Assembly (NCBI GenBank): GCA_046518185.1
Contig: JBKGRZ010000003.1
Coordinates: forward strand, 434,001-498,000
Reading direction: 5' to 3'
From: Scandinavium vulneris_A
GTDB lineage: Bacteria; Pseudomonadota; Gammaproteobacteria; Enterobacterales; Enterobacteriaceae
Length of the DNA stretch: 64,000 nucleotides
The notes below the pieces were generated by a model. That model made no database searches, was not told where the DNA came from, and saw nothing but the letters and a program-made list of their open reading frames with translations. The translations under genes and the position numbers were made by a program. Positions 58,687-64,000 of this stretch are shown here, in pieces (position 1 is the stretch's first letter; each line of letters begins with the position of its first letter).

Positions 58687-59739
58687 TTGAGTAAAAATAA
58701 ACTCTCCAAAGGTCAGCAGCGTCGGGTTAACGCCAACCACGAGCGCCGTCTTAAAACGACTTCGGAGAAGCCCGATTTCGATGACAACCTGTTTGGCGAA
58801 AAAGCTGAAGGCATTGTGATAAGCCGTTTCGGTATGCATGCCGACGTCGAAGACACCGAAGGCAGCGTTCACCGCTGCAATATCCGCCGCACCATTCGTT
58901 CTCTGGTGACTGGCGACCGCGTGGTCTGGCGTCCGGGTAAAACCGCCGCAGAAGGCGTGAACGTCAAAGGCATCGTAGAAGCGGTACATGAACGCACGTC
59001 GGTCCTGACACGTCCGGACTTTTACGACGGCGTAAAACCGATTGCCGCGAATATCGACCAGATCGTCGTCGTGTCTGCAATCTTGCCAGAGCTATCCCTT
59101 AATATTATCGACCGCTATCTTGTCGCCTGCGAGACGCTCGACGTTGAGCCGCTGCTTGTGCTGAATAAAATCGATCTTCTTGATGACAAAGGCAGAGCGT
59201 TTGTTGATGCGCAGATGGACATCTATCGCAAGATTGGCTATCCCGTGCTGATGGTGTCCAGCCACAAGAAAGATGGCCTGAAGCCGCTTGAAGAAGCGCT
59301 GACCGGGCGTATTAGCATCTTTGCGGGCCAGTCTGGCGTGGGTAAATCCAGCCTGCTGAACAACCTGCTGGGCCTGCAAAAAGAAATTCTGACCAACGAT
59401 GTTTCTGACAACTCGGGGCTTGGCCAACACACCACCACCGCTTCCCGTTTATACCATTTCCCGCACGGCGGCGATGTTATCGACTCCCCAGGGGTGCGTG
59501 AGTTTGGTCTCTGGCACCTTGAGCCGGAACAAATCTTCAACGGTTTTGTCGAATTCCAGAATTACTTAGGCGACTGCAAATACCGCGACTGCAAACATGA
59601 TAACGATCCTGGCTGCGCCATTCGTGAAGCGGTCGCCAAAGGTGAGATAGCGCAAACGCGTTTTGAAAATTATCACCGCATTCTGGAAAGTATGTCGCAG
59701 GTAAAATCGCGTAAAAGCTTTTCTGAAACCGACGACTGA
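58687..59739 (+). CDS. rsgA: Small-subunit biogenesis GTPase RsgA
   Basis: Circularly permuted GTPase acting late in 30S assembly. 350 residues: N-terminal OB fold, G domain with NKIDLL before GQSGVGKSSLLN, and a C-terminal zinc knuckle (CKYRDCKHDNDPGC). It starts with TTG at 58687 behind AGGAG, giving the E. coli length. Divergent from orn. Confidence 0.96.
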   Translation: MSKNKLSKGQQRRVNANHERRLKTTSEKPDFDDNLFGEKAEGIVISRFGMHADVEDTEGSVHRCNIRRTIRSLVTGDRVVWRPGKTAAEGVNVKGIVEAVHERTSVLTRPDFYDGVKPIAANIDQIVVVSAILPELSLNIIDRYLVACETLDVEPLLVLNKIDLLDDKGRAFVDAQMDIYRKIGYPVLMVSSHKKDGLKPLEEALTGRISIFAGQSGVGKSSLLNNLLGLQKEILTNDVSDNSGLGQHTTTASRLYHFPHGGDVIDSPGVREFGLWHLEPEQIFNGFVEFQNYLGDCKYRDCKHDNDPGCAIREAVAKGEIAQTRFENYHRILESMSQVKSRKSFSETDD

Positions 59740-59746
59740 CATTTAA

Positions 59747-59777
59747 GCTGATCGCCGATAGAATCAGCCCCTTTTTT
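59747..59777 (+). terminator. Possible terminator between rsgA and psd
   Basis: GCTGAT (59747-59752) pairs with ATCAGC (59763-59768) and is followed by CCC and a run of six T. The stem is short; partial readthrough into psd is likely. Confidence 0.5.
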
Positions 59778-59828
59778 AAAAGGCTCAGAAACCCGGGGCC
59801 TGTTACAACCATTGGCCTGGAGGCTACC

Positions 59829-60797
59829 TTGCTAAATTCATTTAAACTTTCGCTTCAATATCTTTTGCCTAAACTGTGGCTCACCCGCCTCGCAGGCTGG
59901 GGCGCAAGCAAACGAGCAGGTTGGTTGACGAAACTGGTCATCGATATGTTCGTGAAATTCTACAAGGTGGACATGAAAGAGGCACAGAAGCCTGACACCG
60001 CCAGCTATCGCACCTTTAACGATTTCTTTGTACGTCCGCTACGCGATGAAGTGCGCCCGATTGATACCGATCCGTGCGTACTGGTGATGCCAGCAGACGG
60101 CGTTATTAGCCAGCTGGGTAAAATTGAAGACGACAAAATCCTGCAAGCGAAAGGCCATAATTACAGCCTGGAAGCGCTGCTGGCAGGCAACTACCTGATG
60201 GCAGACCTGTTCCGGAATGGTTCTTTCGCGACGACCTATCTGTCGCCACGCGACTATCATCGCGTACACATGCCGTGTAACGGTATCCTGCGTGAAATGA
60301 TTTATGTGCCGGGCGATCTGTTCTCCGTCAACCATCTGACGGCGCAAAACGTGCCGAACCTGTTTGCCCGTAACGAACGCGTTATCTGTCTGTTTGATAC
60401 TGAATTTGGCCCAATGGCACAGATTCTGGTCGGCGCAACGATCGTCGGCAGCATTGAAACCGTCTGGGCTGGCACCATTACGCCACCACGTGAAGGGGTG
60501 ATCAAACGCTGGACCTGGCCTACAGGCGAAAGCGAAGGCTCTGTTGCCCTGCTGAAAGGTCAGGAAATGGGTCGCTTCAAACTGGGTTCCACCGTGATCA
60601 ACCTGTTTGCACCAGGTAAAGTTCAACTGGTAGAACAGCTCGCCAGCCTGTCGGCAACCAAAATCGGTATGCCGCTGGCGGTATCGACTGAGACGTTCGC
60701 CGCACCAGAAGCAGAGCCGGTTGTCATCGTGGAAGATGAGGTGGCTATCGTTGAAGATGTTGCCCCGCAGACCGACGCCAACAAAGACCAGGTTTAA
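59829..60797 (+). CDS. psd: Phosphatidylserine decarboxylase proenzyme
   Basis: Inner-membrane-associated enzyme making phosphatidylethanolamine from phosphatidylserine. 322 residues. It self-cleaves in LGST (residues 252-255) between Gly253 and Ser254 to form the pyruvoyl cofactor; Asp90 and His147, the self-processing residues, are present. The start is TTG behind GGAGG. The acidic C-terminal tail after about 285 differs most from E. coli. It is followed by mscM after 19 bp. Confidence 0.97.
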   Translation: MLNSFKLSLQYLLPKLWLTRLAGWGASKRAGWLTKLVIDMFVKFYKVDMKEAQKPDTASYRTFNDFFVRPLRDEVRPIDTDPCVLVMPADGVISQLGKIEDDKILQAKGHNYSLEALLAGNYLMADLFRNGSFATTYLSPRDYHRVHMPCNGILREMIYVPGDLFSVNHLTAQNVPNLFARNERVICLFDTEFGPMAQILVGATIVGSIETVWAGTITPPREGVIKRWTWPTGESEGSVALLKGQEMGRFKLGSTVINLFAPGKVQLVEQLASLSATKIGMPLAVSTETFAAPEAEPVVIVEDEVAIVEDVAPQTDANKDQV

Positions 60798-60816
60798 CTT
60801 TAGAAGGATCGCTGAC

Positions 60817-63800
60817 GTGCGCCTGATTATCACTTTACTGATGGCCTGGTGCCTCAGCATGGGGGCGTACGCAGCCAGCGCCCCCGACGCCAATCAAATA
60901 TCACAGGAACTGGAACAGGCAAAAGCGGCAAAGCCCGCCCAACCTGAAGCCGTTGAGGCACTCCAGTCTGCGCTGAACGCGCTCGAGGAGCGTAAAGGTT
61001 CGCTTGAGCGCGCACAGCAATATCAGCAAGTCATCGACAACTTCCCCAAACTTTCCCAGACGCTGCGCTCCCAGTTGACCAATCTGCGCGATGAGCCACG
61101 TCAGGCGCCGGAAAACCTCACCAGCGATGCCTTGAATCAGGAGATCCTGCAGGTTAGCAGCCAGCTACTGGAGAAGAGCCGTCAGGCCCAGCAGGAGCAA
61201 GAGCGCGCCCGGGAAATTGCCGATTCACTGAGTCAACTGCCCCAACAGCAAACCGATGCGCGCCGTCAGCTGAACGACGTCGAACGCCGGGTCGGCACCG
61301 CAACGGGCAAAACCGCACAGGCGCAAAATCTCAGCCTGCAGGCGGAATCCGCCAAGCTGAAAGCCCAGGTCGATGAACTGGAGCTGGCACAGCTGTCTGC
61401 CAACAATCGTCAGGAACTGGCGCGTATGCGCTCAGAACTGGCACAGAAGCAGAGCGAACAGCTCGATGCGTATTTGCAGGCGCTGCGGAATCAACTCAAT
61501 AGCCAGCGTCAGCGTGAAGCGGAAAAGGCGTTGGAAAGCACCGAGTTACTGGCCGAAAACAGCGCCAACCTGCCGCCGAGCCTGGTGAAGCAATTCGCCG
61601 TAAACCGCGAGCTATCGCAGGCGCTGAACCAACAGGCACAACGGATGGATCTGGTGGCGTCGCAGCAGCGTCAGGCCACCAATCAGACCTTACAGGTCCG
61701 CCAGGCACTCAACACATTGCGGGAACAGTCTCAATGGCTGGGCTCATCCAATCTGTTAGGCGAAGCCCTGCGTGCCCAGGTTGCGCGTCTGCCAGAGATG
61801 CCAAAACCGCAGCAGCTCGACACCGAAATGGCGCAGCTGCGCGTGCATCGTCTGCGCTATGAAGATTTACTCAGCAAACAGCCACAGCTACGAGAAATTC
61901 GACAGGCTGATGGTCAGCCGTTGGCCAGCGACGAAACACGCATTCTTGAAGCCCAGCTGCGCACCCAACGCGAATTGCTCAATTCGCTGTTACAGGGTGG
62001 CGATACGCTGATCCTCGAACTCACCAAGCTGAAAGTGGCCAACGGTCAGTTGGAAGAGGCGCTGAAAGAAATAAACGAAGCCACGCACCGCTACCTGTTC
62101 TGGACCTCCGACGTCAGCCCGATTACCTTCGCCTGGCCGCTGGAAATCGTCCAGGACCTGCGTCGTCTGATTTCACTCGATACGTTCAGCCAGTTGGGTA
62201 AAGCGTCGGTAATGATGCTGACCAGCAAAGAAACGCTGATCCCGCTGTTTGCCGCGCTGATCCTCGTCGGCTTCAGCATCAGTTCCCGGAAACATTTCAC
62301 ACGCTTCCTGGAGCGTTCCAGCAACCGGGTGGGGAAAGTCACGCAGGATCACTTCTGGCTCACGCTCCGGACCGTGTTCTGGTCGATTCTGGTTGCCTCC
62401 CCATTACCCGTGCTGTGGATGACGCTGGGCTACGGATTACAGGCCGCGTGGCCCTATCCGCTGGCAGTGGCGATTGGCAACGGCGTAACCGCCACCGTGC
62501 CGCTGCTGTGGGTAGTAATGATTTGCGCCGCCTTTGCCCGCCCGAACGGTCTGTTTGTCGCCCACTTCGGCTGGCCACGTAACCGCGTGGCGCGCGCGAT
62601 GCGCTACTACCTGATGAGCATTGGCCTCATCGTGCCGCTGATCATGGCGCTGTTCATGTTTGATAATCTGCATGACAGAGAGTTCTCGTCGTCTCTCGGC
62701 AGGCTCTGTTTCGTATTGATCTGCGGCGCGCTGGCGATCGTGACCCTTAGCCTTAAACGCGCAGGCATTCCGCTGTTCCTCGACAAAGAGGGCAACGGCG
62801 ACAACATGATCAACCGAATGCTGTGGAACCTGCTAATGGGCGCCCCGCTGGTCGCCATTCTGGCGGCATTGGTCGGTTATCTGGCAACGGCAGAAGCCTT
62901 GCTGGCGCGCCTGGAAACCTCGGTTGCGATCTGGTTCCTGTTGCTGGTGATTTATCATGTGATCCGCCGTTGGATGCTTATCCAGCGTCGTCGTATCGCC
63001 TTCGATCGGGCCAAACATCGTCGGGCAGAAATGCTGGCTCAGCGCGCGCGCGGCGAAGAAGATCCGCACCACAGCATGAGCCTGGAAGGGTCGCCGGAAG
63101 TGGATATCAGCGAAGTGGATCTCGACACGCTCAGCGCACAGTCGCTACGGCTGGTGCGCTCCATTCTGATGCTGATAGCCTTGGTGTCGGTGATTGTGCT
63201 GTGGTCAGAAATTCATTCGGCATTTGGCTTCCTCGAGAACATTTCCCTATGGGATGTGACCTCAACGGTGCAAGGCGTGGAAAGCCTGGAGCCGATTACG
63301 CTCGGTGCGGTGCTGATTGCTATTCTGGTGTTCATCGTCACTACGCAGCTGGTGCGTAATCTCCCTGCCCTGCTTGAACTGGCGGTGTTGCAGCATCTTA
63401 GCCTGACGCCGGGCACCGGTTATGCCATCACCACCATCACCAAATATCTGCTGATGCTGGTCGGTGGCCTGGTGGGCTTCTCGATGATTGGGATTGAGTG
63501 GGCGAAACTGCAATGGCTGGTTGCCGCGCTCGGTGTCGGACTCGGGTTTGGTTTGCAGGAGATCTTTGCCAACTTTATTTCCGGCTTGATCATCCTGTTC
63601 GAAAAGCCGATCCGTATTGGCGATACCGTGACGATCCGCGATTTGACCGGTAGCGTGACCAAGATCAACACCCGTGCGACAACGATCAGCGACTGGGATC
63701 GCAAAGAGATAATCGTACCCAACAAGGCGTTTATCACCGAGCAGTTTATCAACTGGTCGCTGTCGGACTCGGTCACCCGTGTGGTGTTGACCGTTCCGGC

Positions 63801-64000
63801 CCCGTCGGATGCTAATAGCGAAGAAGTGACGCAGATCCTGATGACCGCCGCCGAACGCTGCTCGCTGGTTATCGACACTCCTGCGCCGGAAGTCTTCCTC
63901 GTTGACCTGCAACAAGGCATCCAGATTTTCGAGCTGCGTATCTATGCCGCCGAAATGGGTCACCGTATGCCGCTGCGCCACGAGATCCACCAGCTGATCC
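60817..64000 (+). CDS. mscM: Miniconductance mechanosensitive channel MscM (YjeP), 5' part
   Basis: 1,061 codons of a protein about 1,107 long in E. coli; the 3' end is beyond the window. GTG start at 60817 behind AAGGA. Signal peptide to about AYA/A21, a long periplasmic coiled-coil region (about 25-470, repeated Gln/Leu/Glu heptads), a block of membrane helices and a C-terminal MscS core with the pore helix region GLGFGLQEIFANFISGLIIL. Opens under hypo-osmotic shock. Probably co-transcribed with psd. Confidence 0.96.
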   Translation, partial: MRLIITLLMAWCLSMGAYAASAPDANQISQELEQAKAAKPAQPEAVEALQSALNALEERKGSLERAQQYQQVIDNFPKLSQTLRSQLTNLRDEPRQAPENLTSDALNQEILQVSSQLLEKSRQAQQEQERAREIADSLSQLPQQQTDARRQLNDVERRVGTATGKTAQAQNLSLQAESAKLKAQVDELELAQLSANNRQELARMRSELAQKQSEQLDAYLQALRNQLNSQRQREAEKALESTELLAENSANLPPSLVKQFAVNRELSQALNQQAQRMDLVASQQRQATNQTLQVRQALNTLREQSQWLGSSNLLGEALRAQVARLPEMPKPQQLDTEMAQLRVHRLRYEDLLSKQPQLREIRQADGQPLASDETRILEAQLRTQRELLNSLLQGGDTLILELTKLKVANGQLEEALKEINEATHRYLFWTSDVSPITFAWPLEIVQDLRRLISLDTFSQLGKASVMMLTSKETLIPLFAALILVGFSISSRKHFTRFLERSSNRVGKVTQDHFWLTLRTVFWSILVASPLPVLWMTLGYGLQAAWPYPLAVAIGNGVTATVPLLWVVMICAAFARPNGLFVAHFGWPRNRVARAMRYYLMSIGLIVPLIMALFMFDNLHDREFSSSLGRLCFVLICGALAIVTLSLKRAGIPLFLDKEGNGDNMINRMLWNLLMGAPLVAILAALVGYLATAEALLARLETSVAIWFLLLVIYHVIRRWMLIQRRRIAFDRAKHRRAEMLAQRARGEEDPHHSMSLEGSPEVDISEVDLDTLSAQSLRLVRSILMLIALVSVIVLWSEIHSAFGFLENISLWDVTSTVQGVESLEPITLGAVLIAILVFIVTTQLVRNLPALLELAVLQHLSLTPGTGYAITTITKYLLMLVGGLVGFSMIGIEWAKLQWLVAALGVGLGFGLQEIFANFISGLIILFEKPIRIGDTVTIRDLTGSVTKINTRATTISDWDRKEIIVPNKAFITEQFINWSLSDSVTRVVLTVPAPSDANSEEVTQILMTAAERCSLVIDTPAPEVFLVDLQQGIQIFELRIYAAEMGHRMPLRHEIHQLI

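Overview
The window is chromosomal DNA of a member of the Enterobacteriaceae close to, but not, Escherichia coli. Protein after protein reads as an ortholog of the E. coli K-12 segment from tamB to mscM (yjeP), around 94-96 min, in the same order but on the opposite strand. Three ERIC elements, several REP-type palindromes and a few accessory genes absent from K-12 suggest the Enterobacter/Lelliottia/Leclercia/Kluyvera neighbourhood. I cannot fix the genus from sequence reading alone. No insertion sequence, prophage, CRISPR array or rRNA was seen.

Layout. 1-3745: outer-membrane translocation genes tamB (partial) and tamA, then msrA. 3785-12580: an accessory block between msrA and ytfL, which are neighbours in K-12. 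It holds a class II Fic protein with a C-terminal winged helix, a LacI-type regulator, and a divergent five-gene operon of four Gfo/Idh/MocA oxidoreductases and a GPH-family sugar symporter. The shared control region has a perfect CRP core, a 16-bp palindrome and an SD-embedding inverted repeat. 12730-25073: ytfL (paeA), ytfK, ytfJ, cysQ, cpdB, ytfH, qorB, an extra AraC-type regulator, ytfF, a small periplasmic repeat protein, cycA, fklB and ytfB. 25112-28257: a DMT exporter, the rpsF-priB-rpsR-rplI operon with its promoter and S6:S18 leader, and yjfY. 28338-35081: the L-ascorbate (ula) regulon. 35078-39860: yjfP, bsmA, yjfN, aidB and an MHS-family transporter standing where K-12 has yjfC-yjfI.

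39942-56001 is the long minus-strand superoperon nnr-tsaE-amiB-mutL-miaA-hfq-hflX-hflK-hflC-yjeT-purA-nsrR-rnr-rlmB. It links tRNA modification, mismatch repair, cell separation, RNA chaperoning, membrane protease control and RNA decay. queG starts divergently, its ATG overlapping that of nnr. Next comes an AT-rich gap with four perfect DnaA boxes and a perfect IHF consensus, in the position of the E. coli datA locus, then three tRNA-Gly(GCC) genes, orn, rsgA, psd and mscM (partial).

The most interesting parts are the four-oxidoreductase cluster (a candidate uncharacterised oxidative glycoside or polyol pathway under catabolite and LacI-type control), the Fic gene with a perfect 12-bp-arm palindrome over its ribosome binding site, the 3 x 26-residue His-Pro repeat protein, and the datA-like DnaA/IHF cluster. 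Functions of ortholog-level genes rest on recognised sequence similarity recalled from memory. No database search was run.
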